Positions 11,801 through 24,290 of a stretch of DNA of 64,000 bases are shown one piece after another. The DNA is from Trema orientale. Lineage: Eukaryota > Streptophyta > Magnoliopsida > Rosales > Cannabaceae. Where the stretch lies: contig JXTC01000306.1 in NCBI GenBank assembly GCA_002914845.1, positions 205,523-269,522 of the forward strand, given 5' to 3'. The notes beneath the pieces are model-generated. The model was not told where the DNA came from, ran no database searches, and worked only from the letters and a program-made list of their open reading frames with translations. The position numbers were made by a program, and so were the translations under genes. Within the stretch, counting starts at the first letter, position 1, and every line of letters starts with the position of its first letter.

Positions 11801-14800
11801 TATCGTGCTTTGGTCTGCTTCTCCTCCACATTTAAAACAAAAATGTAATTTCAGAGGTCATCTGAAGTCATTTTGACGTCCATAATCCTTTTTATATGCA
11901 TACAAGTTACAACCATGAACTTGCTCTGCATTCATATTTTAGTAAACCCCATAATATTTCTGACATGCTTTTGCTTTTGCAAATAGAGGTTTTGGATTAA
12001 ACTGAAACATAATGATGCCCCCGAATGAGGATTTCCTCTTTTTGGTGCAGTCTGAAATGAGACTTTTTGGAGGGATCGACACTGAAGCACTCAAACAACT
12101 CTTTGGGAAGAAAATCATGGAACTTGAGGAAGAGAAAAGAATTGTGCAGGTCCAACTGAACATTCTCTAATTTCCATCGAGTACTATGCTTTTTTAATGC
12201 TTGCTAATATTCAGATAACAACCGCAGCAAGAGAGAGACCACTTGCTGGCTGAAGTTGAGAGTCTTTCTGCCAATTCTGATGGACAGGTGCAAAAAGTGC
12301 ATGATATCCATGCCCAAAAACTAAAGTCACTTGAAGCCCAGGTGATATGATGAAATATTTTAGATGTCATTATACTGCTTAAAATTGCATTGATGATTAA
12401 TTATTAAGAAATGTTGCATCAGATTTTAGATCTCAAGAAGAAGCGAGAAAGCCAGGTCCAACTTTTAAAGGAAAAACAAAAAAGTGACGAAGCAGCTAAG
12501 CGGCTACAAGCAGAAATACAATCTATTAAGGCGCAGAAGGTTAGTTCTCAATTTGGTGCTTGACGAAAGTCTTAGACAATGAACTTCATGGTATATTATA
12601 ATATGTGATGTTTCTTGGCTGTTTGTTCTTCATTATGTAGGTTCAGTTGCAGCATAAGATAAAGCAAGAGTCAGAACAATTTCGACAATGGAAAGCCTCT
12701 CGTGAAAAGGAATTGCTGCAGGTTTTTAATTTTCCAATACAAAACTAATTTGATTATCTCCAATACGTCGAAATTCACTGGCGGTGGTTACTTAGGCATT
12801 CTTCTTTTCCTTTTTTTTTTTTTTTCATCAACTGATTATAAGATTCAACATCTTGAGCTCCTGGAAAATGTTGATAGTAACTTTCTCGCCTAAAGGATCC
12901 TTTTCACATGCAGTAGAAATATTTTTATTATGTGTTATTCCCATTGCAAAAAGAGTTGAATTCTATTATGATTAATGGAACTCGAAGATTTTCCAAAAAT
13001 TTTCTTTTTAAAGTTAAATGTATTTTAACCAGACAACATAGTTTAAGCAATCATTTTTTAAGATACGAACAACATCAGAACTTTCTTTTGGTACTATGTT
13101 GTCTTACAATGCGCCTTCCCTATGATTATTGAATGTTCAACTTTCATCGTTTTGCCTTTTTAGTAGCCTTTTGTGGTTTTGCAATGTTAGGCCTTCTATC
13201 TTTTTTATCATATCCGTTTGCTGAAACTTGCTTCACGAATAATGCACCCTTAACCATTATAGTAATATTATTATCTTTTTCCTACTGTGCTTGAAGTCAT
13301 TCCTGGATTATAGTTTTGCTTATACTGGTATCAGTTCAGATGCTTTTAGAGCTTTTGTTATTTAAGTTGTTTTTAATTACAATGCTATTCCACTCAGCTA
13401 AGGAAGGAAGGAAGGAGAAATGAGTATGAGAGGCATAAACTTGAAGCTATGAACCAGCGCCAGAAAATGGTAAAGATTTTAGTTTGGCAATGCAACATGA
13501 GATATTGACTCCCATTAACTGTGTATGTGTGTGTGGGTGGTTTCGCATGTAGGAACATAGGCCTGAATATACTTGCAGATTGTTTGTAGATCAGTCCTGA
13601 GTTGGCAAGATAAGAGTTTAATAGAGTTGACTGTGTATTGAGAATGTCGATAGTACAATATGTAAAGCTTTATAGAGCTAAAAAAGCTAGGCCTTTGAGT
13701 GTATGTGCACATGCATGTGAGAAGTTGGTGAACTTCTTAGATAACATTTAGCCGTTTAGTGGAGTCACTAAACTTGGTTAAATGATTTAGGAGGTGTTTT
13801 GATACTTGTAAGAAAACTTGCAAATAACTTTAATGGTTCCTACAGGTTCTCCAAAGAAAGACAGAAGAGGCAGCACTTGCTACTAAACGGCTAAAGGAAT
13901 TATTGGAATCCCGAAAGTCCACTGTGCGTGACAATTCAGGTAGATATTTCATTTAGGAGGTGTTTTCTCTTTAGGTATTCTGTTTTCCTAATTCAGTGCC
14001 ATTTCTTCCAGCCAGTTCCAATGGACATTCTCCAGCCATCCAGGTAAAGATTGTATAAAAATGTACTCTTCACTCAATTCGTATAATTTTAGTGCTCTCT
14101 ATCCAAATTTAAAACCATTTTACTCTGAACGAAATTAGTACTTTAATTGTTTAGGATGGCTCTTGTTCTGAATTTACATTAAGAGATGGCTGACTTTGAG
14201 GTTCTCATAGACCAATTACATTCCACTTGATACTTTAGTGACCTGCAAACACCTAGATTCATTAATATCTGTAAATTCGTATTATCGATTGCTTATATAA
14301 TCTCAGAACAATTCTGATGAGTTTTCTTCTTTAGAGCAATGAAAAGTCCTTGCAGAGGTGGCTTGATCATGAACTGGAGGTCATCGTGAATGTGCATGAA
14401 GTTCGTTTTGAATATGAGAAGCAAAACCAAGTGTAAGTATTATGTACTTGTACTAATTGCTTCTCCCATTCCCAATATCTTGTAACTATTCTTTTATAGT
14501 CAAACTATTAATAGTGTGATTATCTAGACGAGCTGCATTGGCAGAAGAATTAGAGTTATTAAGGCAAGTGGACCAGCCATCTTTGGAAGGAAAGAGTCCT
14601 CCAAAAGGAAATAATAAATATTCCAGGTATGAAATTGCTATTTTGTTGGAGTTTGTGTTCATGTACTCACCGATATGCATGTATACATGATTAGTAAATA
14701 ACACTGCTGTGGCATGTGTTTATAGCGAAGCAATCTGAAATTCGTACATATATTTGTTTTCTAACTATGTTATTCTTTTTGTTTAAAAAACAACTTAATA

Positions 14801-16362
14801 GTTTATTTAGATGAGATATAAAATGACATATGTAGTCCAAGGATGATAATTTTTCTATAATACTAGCATATACATTTTTTTTTTTTTCGAAAGAACATAT
14901 ATTAAATAATACTATAATCTGATGTTATAGATTATAAAGTACTTCCAATATTTTACTTAATTTTTTACAACTAATATTGTTTGAACTTTTTTCTTTTAAA
15001 AAAAAAAAAAAAAAAAAACCTAGAGTGCTGTCCATGTCACCTGATTCAAGAAAGACACGAATAGAATCTGTTGAGAATATGCTGAGCATGTCTTCAAATG
15101 CACTCATCGCCATGGCATCACAGCTTTTGGAGGCAGAAGAAAGAGAGCGTTCCTTGATTGGTCGTGGACGTTGGAACCAGCTGCGTTCAATGGGGGAAGC
15201 TAAGAGCCTACTTCAGTACATGTTTAATACCACTGCAGAAGCAAGGTGCTTATAGAACCTAGGAAAAAAAAAAAAACCACATCATTTAATTTTGACTCGT
15301 ACCTCCATGGACAACCGGATGGCTTTATCCATTGTTTTCTGTAAGCCAGGCTAGGTTTCAAATATTGGCTGGCGTGCATGTATTTTATTGAAACAAACAA
15401 AAAAATTATTATTATTTTTATTATTACTAATTATACCTACATGTCAACAGGTGTCAGTTATGGGAAAAGAACTTGGAAATTAAGGACACGAAAGATCAAC
15501 TGAATGAGCTTGTAACCCTATTACGAATAAGTGAAACTCAGAGAAAGGAGCTTGTGAGAGAGCAAAAGGCAAAGGAGCAAGCTGTTGCTATTGCCTTGGG
15601 AAAGTCAGATTCGGTAAGATGACCTTCTTAACATCTTGAGTTTCCAATGCAGGTTATACAATAGCTTGTTCTCAATATAGCCTCACTATACTTTGGAAAA
15701 CCTTCATTTTGGTAGACAAACGTTCAAATCCAGAGGACAGTTTTCATGTTTAATCTACCTATGACAGCCTAAAGTCCAGAAAAATAATTTTTATTGCGAC
15801 TGACGTTCTATAATTACTCATTGTCCTTCGTCTATCTTTAGCTTCTTTGGGTTCTAGAAACCCATATAAGATATTAACCTTGTTAGTTGACAAATGTCAA
15901 CATTTAAAAGCTGTTTCCACAGGGAAATTCACGCAATTCATTGAAACACCTTGTGGATGATACAAGTGGTCCCTTGTCTCCAATGTCAATTCCAGCACCA
16001 AAGCAGCTCAAATTCACACCAGGGGTAGTTAATGGGTCGACTAGAGAGTCGGCAACATTTATAAACCAGGCGCGGAAGGTAATTCCTCCGCTAAATTCAT
16101 GCTGTCCCCATAATTGGTACTTGTGTCGTTAAGAAACCAGACATTTTTGTTGGTGCAGATGGTACCAATTGGACAATTGTCAACGAAGAAATTAGCAACT
16201 GTTGGGCAGGCTGGGAAGCTCTGGAGGTGGAAGAGAAGTCATCATCAGTGGCTGCTGCAGTTCAAATGGAAGTGGCAGAAGCCGTGGAGACTCTCAGAAT
16301 GGATCAAGCATAGCGACGAAACTATAATTAAGTCAAGGCCTCGCCCGCAGCTCCAATTATGA
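5831..16362 (+). CDS. KIN4B: Kinesin-4 motor protein (KIN4B / FRA1 family), 25 exons
   Basis: Exons: 5831-5947, 6467-6613, 6699-6848, 7254-7507, 8771-8958, 9037-9161, 9565-9601, 10031-10122, 10248-10358, 10458-10571, 10853-10946, 11163-11275, 12051-12149, 12228-12341, 12423-12539, 12641-12721, 13398-13469, 13846-13939, 14012-14043, 14335-14432, 14528-14626, 15024-15245, 15451-15613, 15923-16078, 16159-16362. They sum to 3093 bases (1030 aa), near FRA1 length as I recall it (about 1035). Motor domain is residues 9-370: P-loop [12 protein letters not shown] (about 85-96), switch I NNQSSRSH, switch II DLAGSE. A long coiled coil follows to about 950, and the Trp/Lys-rich end [11 protein letters not shown] (about 984-994) is typical of plant kinesin-4. 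The family is plus-end directed on cortical microtubules and affects wall deposition. Residues such as DEDMG before [13 protein letters not shown] and [11 protein letters not shown] favour KIN4B over KIN4A/FRA1, by recall. Confidence 0.93.
7690..8335. other. Assembly gap (646 Ns) inside kinesin intron 4
   Basis: Exon 4 ends with AG at 7507 and exon 5 begins TCGG at 8771. Joined, they restore NNQSSRSH, so no coding sequence is missing in the gap. Any open frame drawn across the Ns is an artefact. Confidence 0.97.
11513..11688. mobile_element. MITE in kinesin intron 12
   Basis: The left end ATCCCACC and right end GGTGGGAT are complementary. Inside them, TTTTTTAATACTACTTGATG is matched in inverted order by the sequence before the right end, giving arms of about 50 bp. 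It lies between kinesin exons 12 and 13 and does not disturb splicing. I find no clear target-site duplication, so the superfamily is open. Confidence 0.65.
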
Positions 16363-18166
16363 TGCGATGACCTCGCGTTTCGGGCAGACTTTTGTATATA
16401 CATTTTGACAGCCATGTATGATCCAACATGGGACTTGGTGAAGACACATTGAACTAGAGGTAATCGCTTTACATGTTGTTTTTAATGTCATCGTTTAACA
16501 AGAAAGATATAAGGATTCATTAATTTCTTGGCAAAGTTGATTTAATTTCTTGGTCAAAATTTTGAAAGGTAGCAAAGGCCCTGCAAGTGTTAGAATGACA
16601 GTGTAATCGTGTAGAGTACCAGAGATATTGTTATTAGAAAATTTCAACTTTTTAAGAGACTGAGAAAGCAGCAATTTTTCAACGAATTCCTTTTGTGGGA
16701 TAAATCTGATAATGTTTGAGTTTAACACTCTCCATCCCTCCCTGAACAGTGGGAGGTGTAAACTGGTAGGTGGATCCTGACAAGTTCTGCAGTCGAATCG
16801 CTAAAGGATGGAAACGGAGATTTGTTGTGCCCTTTACATCAAAGTGTGCGTGCATTTTCTCAGAACTACTTAGGAAGAAGCAAACAATGATTGATTGGAG
16901 TATTGTTACATCCGGTGAAAGGAGACATATAGGTGATGCAAGTTATGTTGTTCGTGATTCAACATAATCATGTTATTCTTTCTCTCAGTTGTTCTTTTTG
17001 TACATTTTCATTAGTTTAAAACTAAACGGAAGAGTGGGATATGTCGTTTGTATAATCTTCCAGATTCTTTTGTCTGTACAATATAAAACCTGTGTTCTTT
17101 TAGTAGAATTTCGCTTCCCGGTCTGAAAAGGGTAGTTGCAGTTTATTTGGTCTTCAACCCTTCCTTTTTTTTTTTTTCCAAAAAAAATTAAAATTGAACG
17201 AATGGTTTGAGAGTTGGGTGTGGCGACAGATTAATCCAGGTCCTCAATTAGGTCATTATCAATCATCAAATAGTTTGGTAGTTGGGTTTGATAGTTGCTT
17301 TCCCAGCGTTTTTTGATCGACAATTAGTACATAGGATCTTGGGAACCATAATAGCCCCACATTCCTACATGGCATTTCACTCCAATGTCTTCAATATTCA
17401 GTTGTTTTGTATAAAATAATGGGTCTTAGTTTCTTACGTGACAATAACATCTAACAGTGCTAAGGAATTACATTAGAATCATATTAGAATATTTTATAAA
17501 ATCTCATAAATACAAGAGCTCACAAATATTCACTTCTAGTATCATCATTTTGGTGGAAATTCCCTTTAATTAATACGTCAGAATGTTGTGGTACACTCTA
17601 TCCGGGATGTTAACGCAGATTCCATCAGATGTAGTTGTTTTAAATTGGTTCATGGTCAAGCTGTGATGTCTCAGTTGTTCCAGACATTTATCTCAATTCA
17701 TACTCTCAACTTTTCTTAGTCCAAAAGCAACAATCCAAAAAAACAGGTTAGCATGCCATTCTTCTCAGCCTACCTACCTTGCCACTTTGTCACATCACAA
17801 ACCTGTCCTTTACAACATATTGGCACAAACACATATATAACTACCACCAAACTATCCAAATCCAAATTACATAGCAAACTACGGATAAAAGGAATAAACC
17901 CAAAAAAATAATAATAAAATCATAGAACCTTTATAGATTCACCACTAGAAGATTACAGTGGCTTGCTCGTGTTAATGGAACGAATCAGCCCGAAAAAAAA
18001 CTCCCTAGGCATGGCCATAAACAAGTTGTTCAAACTTAGCCTCATAAAACTTACCCCCAAAATCCACACCCTACCCTAATATACAATTTAAACCACCTCA
18101 CCTCACATGATAATCATCTTCTTTGAAATCGAACAATATTATTATATCTTAGACTAATTAAAATCA
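16363..18166. other. Intergenic between convergent genes
   Basis: This lies between the kinesin stop and the stop of the convergently transcribed receptor kinase, so it should hold both 3' UTRs. AT-rich; the short open frames near 16495-16967 look random. No repeat with clear ends is seen. Confidence 0.5.
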
Positions 18167-20296
18167 CTATGAATATCCAGCATAAGTGTTCTCATCAGTC
18201 GCAACACTGTCTTTAATCTTCTGTATCATCTTCAAAACTTGCCACATTGCCGGCCTTTGCTCCGGGGATGTCAAACTACAAATACAAGCAACCTCAGTAA
18301 GCATCCCCAGCTGACCATCTTCCCCAACATCATCATCCCTCGTGCCTCTCACCCAGTCCGGAACATCCGTCGGCAAGAGGAACGGATGCTGCGACGGGTG
18401 CTTACCCGTCAAGAGCTCCAACAACAGGATGCCGAACGCATAGACATCGGACTTAGCCGTGGCTCGCCGGCTCGATTTCCTGGTCTCAGGCGCTCTGTAG
18501 CCCGCGGAATCAGGATCATCGTTGGCCGACGAATCCGCCATAACGGAAAGGCTGTAATCCGTCAGACACGCCTCGAAATCCGGTCCAAGGAGCACATTGG
18601 AGGATTTCAAGTTGCCATGGATCAGTCTAGACCCATGGTGAATGTAAGCAAGTCCTTGAGCTACGTCCTCAGCTATCTTCAAGCATGAAGTCCAGTGAAG
18701 TGGCTTTGCTCTTGTTGATCTCGAACCTGTTTATACCCAATGATTAAGTAACTTACTTAACAAGTTATTTATAGCTCAAAAGTTTGTATCTTTAACCAAT
18801 AGAATACCACCACGTAAGCATAGTTCTGACTTTTTTTTTGGGGAGGGGTTTGACTCACCGTGGATGAGGTTGAATAGGCTCCCATTGGGTTGGTAATCAA
18901 AGATGACGAGCCTTTCTCCCTTGGCCTGAAAAAATGCCCTAACGGGGACCAAATTGGGGTGACGGAGTCCACCAACGGCTTCCATATGCCGTTCGAAGGT
19001 TTCGCCGCCAGTAACGGCGGTCTTAACGGCGTCAAGTCGCTTCACCGTGACAATGAGCCGGTTATCGAGTACGGCCTTGTAGGTCGTTCCAATCGTGCCC
19101 CTACCCAGTAGCTCCGCCGAAGCCCTCATTAGCTGCTCCAAGCTATAGAGACGAGCCTCCCCTGCACAAAAGACCAAATTACCACTCTTCTGAACCCTCT
19201 CAACCTCCTCGATCGTCTTCGTCTTCGATGGCATTTCCGTAATTTCGCGAACTGGAGGGGTTTCGTTAGCTCCGGCCCGCGCTTCTCCAGGGGAAGAAGA
19301 CGACGCCGCCATTGCCGATTTCGAATTCGAATTCGGAGGTTTCGTTTGGGCCTTGAACACCGAGATCAGGCCCAATAGAACCGCGATTAGGATCGCGGCC
19401 CCAATCGAGAGCCCAAGAATGAGGCCCGTTTTCTTGCGACGATTCTTCGGAGACGGCGGAGACAGAACCACCACGCCTGACGACGACGACGACTCCGCGC
19501 TCTGCACGAGTGGCTGCTGCTGAGTCGCCGGGCTCGCAGCGTCGAAGAACGGAGCGCGTGAGCTGCACGCCTTGTTGAGAATCTCGCCGCAGAGGCCGTC
19601 GTTCCACAGGAACGACGACGGTCCGAACCGCGAGAGGGCCGGGGTCAACGGAACCGGGCCGGTGAGGTTATTCCCCGAGACGTTGAAGGCCAGGAGCAGA
19701 GACTGGTTCAGCGGCGGGACGGCGCCGTCGAACCGGTTCCACTCGAGCCGGAGCGAGCTGAGCCGGTCGAGCCTGGCGAGGCCGAGCGGAATCGGACCGG
19801 TGAAGTTGTTGCGCGAGAGATCGAGGACGAGGAGGCGGTGCAGGGCGAGGAGCGAGGGCGGGAAGGAGCCGGAGAAGGAGTTGCGGTCGAGGAAGAGGGA
19901 CTTGAGGTTGGGGAGGGCGGAGAGGTCGGGGACGGGGCCGGAGAGGGAGTTGTTGGTGAGGCTGAGGACTCGGAGCTGGTCGAGTCGGCTCAGGGAGTCC
20001 GGGGGGAAGGAGCCGCGGAGGCCGGAGGAGCGGAGGGCGAGGCGGACGACGCGGCCCTGGGCGCACTTGACGCCCTGCCATTGGCAGTAGTCGAAGCGCT
20101 CGTTGAGGAGGTAGAGTAGCCTGTTGTCGAGGTCGGCTTTGGACTTGAACGCGATCAGCGAAACGGCGTCGGACGGTCGCAATGGGAGGTCTTCGGCGGC
20201 GAAGAGAGCGAGTCGGAGGAAGAGGAAGAGGAGAAGCGCGTGGGGGAGGGGCATAATGGTAATATGGCGGTTGAAGAGAGGGGGGGGTTGGTTCAT
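18167..20296 (-). CDS. LRR receptor-like pseudokinase (LRR-III type), two exons
   Basis: Exon 1 is 20296-18859 and exon 2 is 18726-18167, in total 1998 bases (665 aa). The ATG at 20254 (Met15) gives a cleaner signal peptide ([17 protein letters not shown]) and a 651-aa product, so it may be the real start. Order: signal peptide, N-cap with CQWQGVKC (71-78), about five LRRs (90-225), Ser-rich juxtamembrane, transmembrane helix about 291-313, kinase-like domain about 394-660. The ATP-site Lys is kept (TVKRL, K419), but the catalytic loop reads HGNLKSSN instead of HRDxxxxN, and the DFG motif is replaced by DYS, so it is probably catalytically inactive. This matches the 'probable inactive receptor kinase' group of At3g50230 and At5g67200. 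Exon 1 is much more GC-rich than its surroundings, which creates long antisense open frames. Confidence 0.93.
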
Positions 20297-22668
20297 ATCA
20301 TATCATATCATTCTCTGAGTGAGTAGTGAGAAGAAGCAGAGGAAAGAAAGTGAAGGAATTTTGGGGGGGGTTTTGTTGATTTGAGTTTTGCGGACCAGCT
20401 GGCTTTTCTTTTGTTTAGTTTAGTTATTTGATTGAGCAGAGGAGGCCTGAGCAGAGTTCTCACGTGAAGTGGGGAATGGGAGAAATTGTTGCCTTCATTA
20501 TTTCTTTATTTATTATTATTATTTTTTTTTTTTTAATTTTTGTAGTTTCCCTCAAAAGCGTAGTCGTCATAACCCATACTTCCGCCTTTTCGCGCGTGAT
20601 ATTTTCATCTGCCCATTTTCGTTTTCTCCTCATTTTGTGTTGCTTTTTTTTTTTAATGCATTAATCATGGATTTATATATGATATCAAAATCAAAACAAA
20701 ATCTCTTGAAAATATTATGATACTTTTATTTATGTGTATATATATGAGTTCTAGTTATTTTATTGGTCACTTCAGCCCTTGAATAGACTGTTTTGGTTCC
20801 TATGTTTTGTAATTTATTTATATTTTGATTTAACTTTTAAAATTGTTTTTTTTTGTCAACCTCTGGTACCTTAATAATTTATAACAACAAATTAATTTAA
20901 ATATGGAATCTCAAACTTAGAAAAGAAAAATACACTTTTTTTTAAGGTAGAAGAAAACAAAATTAGTTTTAGCTTTTTTAATAAAAGATATAAGTAAGGA
21001 ATAATAAATAATTAGTTTTTAAGAATCAAAACGAGATAAAATTTAAGAATCAAATAAGATGACCAATGAGATAATTAGAAATTTTCTTTCTTTTGTTTTT
21101 TTCGTTTTTTTTTTTTTTTTTTAGATCATGTCACAAAAATCCTCATTTTTATCCTTGTAGCAATTCATTTTGAAGAATGACAAATATCAAGATGAGTTAT
21201 GATATGATATGAGAATAACAAATTACCATATAGATTTAAAAATATACATATATACGTTTTCCTTTTTTAGGGAAAAAAAAAACATGGTTTGATTAGATTG
21301 AAGGGCAAAGTACATTTCCTAGAAGTTAGGGAAACCCATTCTGAATAATTAAAACGGAATATTATCCACAAGATGATTTTATGAGGAAAAAAAAATTATT
21401 ATTTGATAACAATAAGAAATGATAGTAGAAACTAAATAAATGCAGTGTTAGGTAGTCGAAGTGGCAAGACGCTTTACTTTACATTTCTCTTAGGAGGAGT
21501 AAAATTGCTCTTAGGAGCCTAATCGAATGAGATGGCTCTAGGAAGTGACCCACCACCGGAATCTCATCCGAAAAAAAACTAAAAAATTGTATTTGATAAT
21601 ATTTTTTTAAATCCCAAACGGCTCTAAAGTCTAATCTATAATCACACCTGAAATAATACGTTACAAAATTCATAAAATTCTTGTGTGCTACATGCTAATA
21701 GCCTAATATGGATGTGCTAAGTGCTAACTGGCATTATAAAAAAAATTAAAGAAAACACAAAAAATAACAATGGTGTTAGCTTTTCTCTGAGTCACCCATC
21801 CCATGGTCGCAGCCACTAAAAGACATGGGATTAAGATCTCACAACAAATTATATAATTATTTTAGGGGAGATTACATCACACGCGATGTAATGTGCGTAC
21901 CCATATAATATCTCATACATGCATGAAACCCGAGCTGAACTATACTCTTTGACTTTTCGACACTAATGTCTGTTAACTGGTCAAACGACTGTCCTCGCTT
22001 CACAGTTCTTAATTCTCGTGCCTTATACTTGTAAGTGTTAACTATTGACTCTTGAAAATTGCATTTTTACCAGTTTAATTGTTTAAAAAAAAAAAATTTT
22101 AAACGTACCAATTCAAATTCAAATTCAATTTTTTTTTTCCCTCAGCGAAGGGCCGATATTTTTTTTTTGAGGGAGTTAAATTATGACAACTATGGTATAT
22201 CCTCTCAGAGCAACAAAAAAAAAAAACTATTGTATATCCTCATATAAATTGGCTTTAAGAAATTAATTCACATGTGATGATCTTATAATTAACTACATTG
22301 ATCTTATTTAAACATGAAACTCCGCTTTGATGCTTTAATAATATTAACTCATTGAAAGTGAGAATTTGACTAGCGATATCATTGAAAATGTGGGGGAAAA
22401 AAAATCGCGAGAAAAGTGAACTAGTAGAGCTGCATCATTAATCAGCTCACTTTTCTGGGCCTCATTTGATTTGGTGGCCTTGGTAGGAATTGATGCCATC
22501 TTTAAGTACACGTCAAGTTCACTCGAATCTACTCGGCCTTTTATTTGTGTAAAACACTTGAAGCAGCTTATAAATGTGTCAAATTAATGAATGTATAATA
22601 ATTAATAAGCAAACCAACAAATGTATTATGTACCCCCCTTCTTTTTTTTTTTGGGTACTGAGGACAGA
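20297..22668. other. Intergenic: receptor kinase promoter side and AT-rich DNA
   Basis: The first few hundred bases above 20297 should hold the receptor kinase 5' leader and promoter. The rest is AT-rich with poly-A/T tracts. I see no gene. A weak SINE-like patch around 21410-21590 is discussed under rejected items. Confidence 0.45.
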
Positions 22669-22845
22669 GGGTCTGTTTGGCACAGCTTTCAAATATTTTT
22701 TAGAGGTCAAAAGATCTTTTAGGAGTGTTTGGATGGATTTTTAGAAGATTTTTTTGTATCTAAAAAATCTTTTTAAAGAAGCATGGACCCACCATCTTTT
22801 TTAAGAAGATCTTTTTACACTTTTACTTGTTATCCAAATAGGCCC
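22669..22845. mobile_element. MITE with GGGTCTGTTTGG ends
   Basis: The left end GGGTCTGTTTGG and right end CCAAATAGGCCC are near-complementary, and the interior (GATCTTTTAGG, AAGAAGATCTTTTT) also folds back. Total length is 177 bp with no coding capacity. Such ends are common in PIF/Harbinger- or hAT-derived plant MITEs. I cannot see a clean target duplication, so the superfamily is uncertain. Confidence 0.6.
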
Positions 22846-23464
22846 AGAGAAAAAAACCACAATAAAATTGATGATGGTGTCCCTGAAAGGACTGCCTCAT
22901 ATACTCCACATTAACTCTTGCAAACACTCTTTTGAAATTTATGCTAGGCCAGTATGGGAGTGCACTGTGGTTGGTGGCTGCTGATTCCAAATAGCTTTTT
23001 TTTTCTTTTTTTTCTTCTTCCCTCTAAAATTGCCAAGCTAAAGATAAGTGCCGTTGTATGCCACAAAGGAAGGTCTCTGTGCCTTTTTCTCTCGCTTTTC
23101 TACGAAAATCCATTAATTCAATGACTAAATTCGATGATTTGTTGACCATAAAGAGCCAATATACTGTACAGAGGTCACGTCAATGTTGGGTTCTTTTTCT
23201 AGGCAAATGGTAATATACCGATTGGGCCAAGAGTATTTAATTGGGCCAATGGGACTTGAAAGGCCATAGCCATACAAAGGAAGTCTCTTTTCTTTTGTCT
23301 TGCATGTGTAAGTTCGAGATGTGTCATTGCGTCAACTTCAGCCAAAAAGCTAGATAAGACATTTATCCTTTTATAATGCTTTCCTCCTCCTATTTATTAG
23401 TGCAACGTAAACAAAAGGGTAATTTATTCGAGCAAAAAAAAATAAAAATAAAACAAATGTTAAT

Positions 23465-23636
23465 GGGGATGGCTACGGTAGAGGCGTCCTTACGTAGGGT
23501 CATGCCTTAATTATCGTTGGATGAGAATTTGTGAAGAATAACGGAAATCTGTAGAGAATCTATTTATATACAGATTCTCATCCAACGGTAAATAGACAGT
23601 GCCCTACGTAGGGGCGCCCTTACTGTAGACGCGCCC
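23465..23636. mobile_element. MITE copy A with perfect 9-bp target duplication
   Basis: A 172-bp element begins GGGGATGGCTACGGTAG and ends TACTGTAGACGCGCCC, with imperfect inverted arms of about 70 bp; ATCGTTGGATGAGAAT is matched by ATTCTCATCCAACG. It is flanked by the perfect 9-bp repeat AATGTTAAT at 23456-23464 and 23637-23645. A 9-bp duplication points to a Mutator-like (MULE) source. Confidence 0.85.
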
Positions 23637-23740
23637 AATGTTAATTTATTAAACTTTGGTTTGCTTTTGTAGTGGCTTTTGACCATGGACGCAAAAAAAC
23701 GCATGTAAAAAGAAGGGTTAGTGTTTCTCAAAAACAAAAA

Positions 23741-23900
23741 GGGGATGGCTACGTAAGGGCGCCTTACGTAGGGCCACCCTTTATATATCGTTTGATGGGA
23801 ATCTGTGGGAAATAACGAGAATCTGTGGAGAATCTGTATATACCATCAAACGGTGAATAGACAGGCCCTACGCAGGGACGCTCCTACTGTAGACGCGCTC
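23741..23900. mobile_element. MITE copy B, same family as copy A
   Basis: This element begins GGGGATGGCTACGTAAGGGC and ends TACTGTAGACGCGCTC, and has the same internal hairpin as the copy 105 bp upstream. Its flanks are A-rich (AAACAAAAA and AAAAAAAGA), so the 9-bp duplication is only approximate. Its right end is the first unit of a tandem array. Confidence 0.8.
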
Positions 23901-24290
23901 AAAAAAAGAAGAAGGTTTAGTGATAGTAACTTTTACTCTTTTTTTTTTTTTTTTTGGTGATTGTAATAAAAAGTACGCTTTGTTTCCAGCTAAAACAAAA
24001 AGCGTAAGGGACGCTCCTACTGTAGACGCGCTCAAAAAAAGAAGAAGTTTTAGTGATAGTAACTTGTACTTTTTTTTTTTTTTTTTTTTTGGGGGAGGTG
24101 AGTAAAATGTACGTTTTGTTTTAGGTAAAAAAAAAAATGTTGGGGGGGGCTCCTACTGTAGACGCGCTCAAAAAAAGAAGAAGTTTTAGTGATAGTAACT
24201 TGTACTTTTTTTTTTTTTTTTTTTTGTGATAGTAATAAAAAGTACGCTTTGTTTCCAGCTAAAACAAAAAGTACGCTTTGTATTAAGTTT
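23876..24290. repeat. Threefold tandem array built from a MITE 3' end plus flank
   Basis: Units start at about 23876, 24008 and 24145. Each begins with the last 25 bases or so of the MITE (CTCCTACTGTAGACGCGCTC), then AAAAAAAGAAGAAG, a TTTAGTGATAGTAACTT block, a poly-T tract and a block like AAGTACGCTTTGTTTCCAGC. The period is about 132-137 bp, and poly-T length accounts for most differences between units. Confidence 0.9.

Noticed and set aside
18239-18688. 149-codon frame on the plus strand opposite the kinase domain
   Set aside because: Antisense shadow of the pseudokinase exon 2, with no recognisable domain.
19572-20119. Several long Arg/Glu/Gly-rich plus-strand frames opposite the LRR region, and a Pro/Arg-rich minus-strand frame in another phase
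   Set aside because: Shadows caused by high GC in the receptor exon.
21410-21590. Possible SINE: TATTTGATAA on both sides and an A box-like GTCGAAGTGGCAAGACG
   Set aside because: No B box is visible and the flanking repeat is only about 10 bp in AT-rich DNA, so it may be chance.
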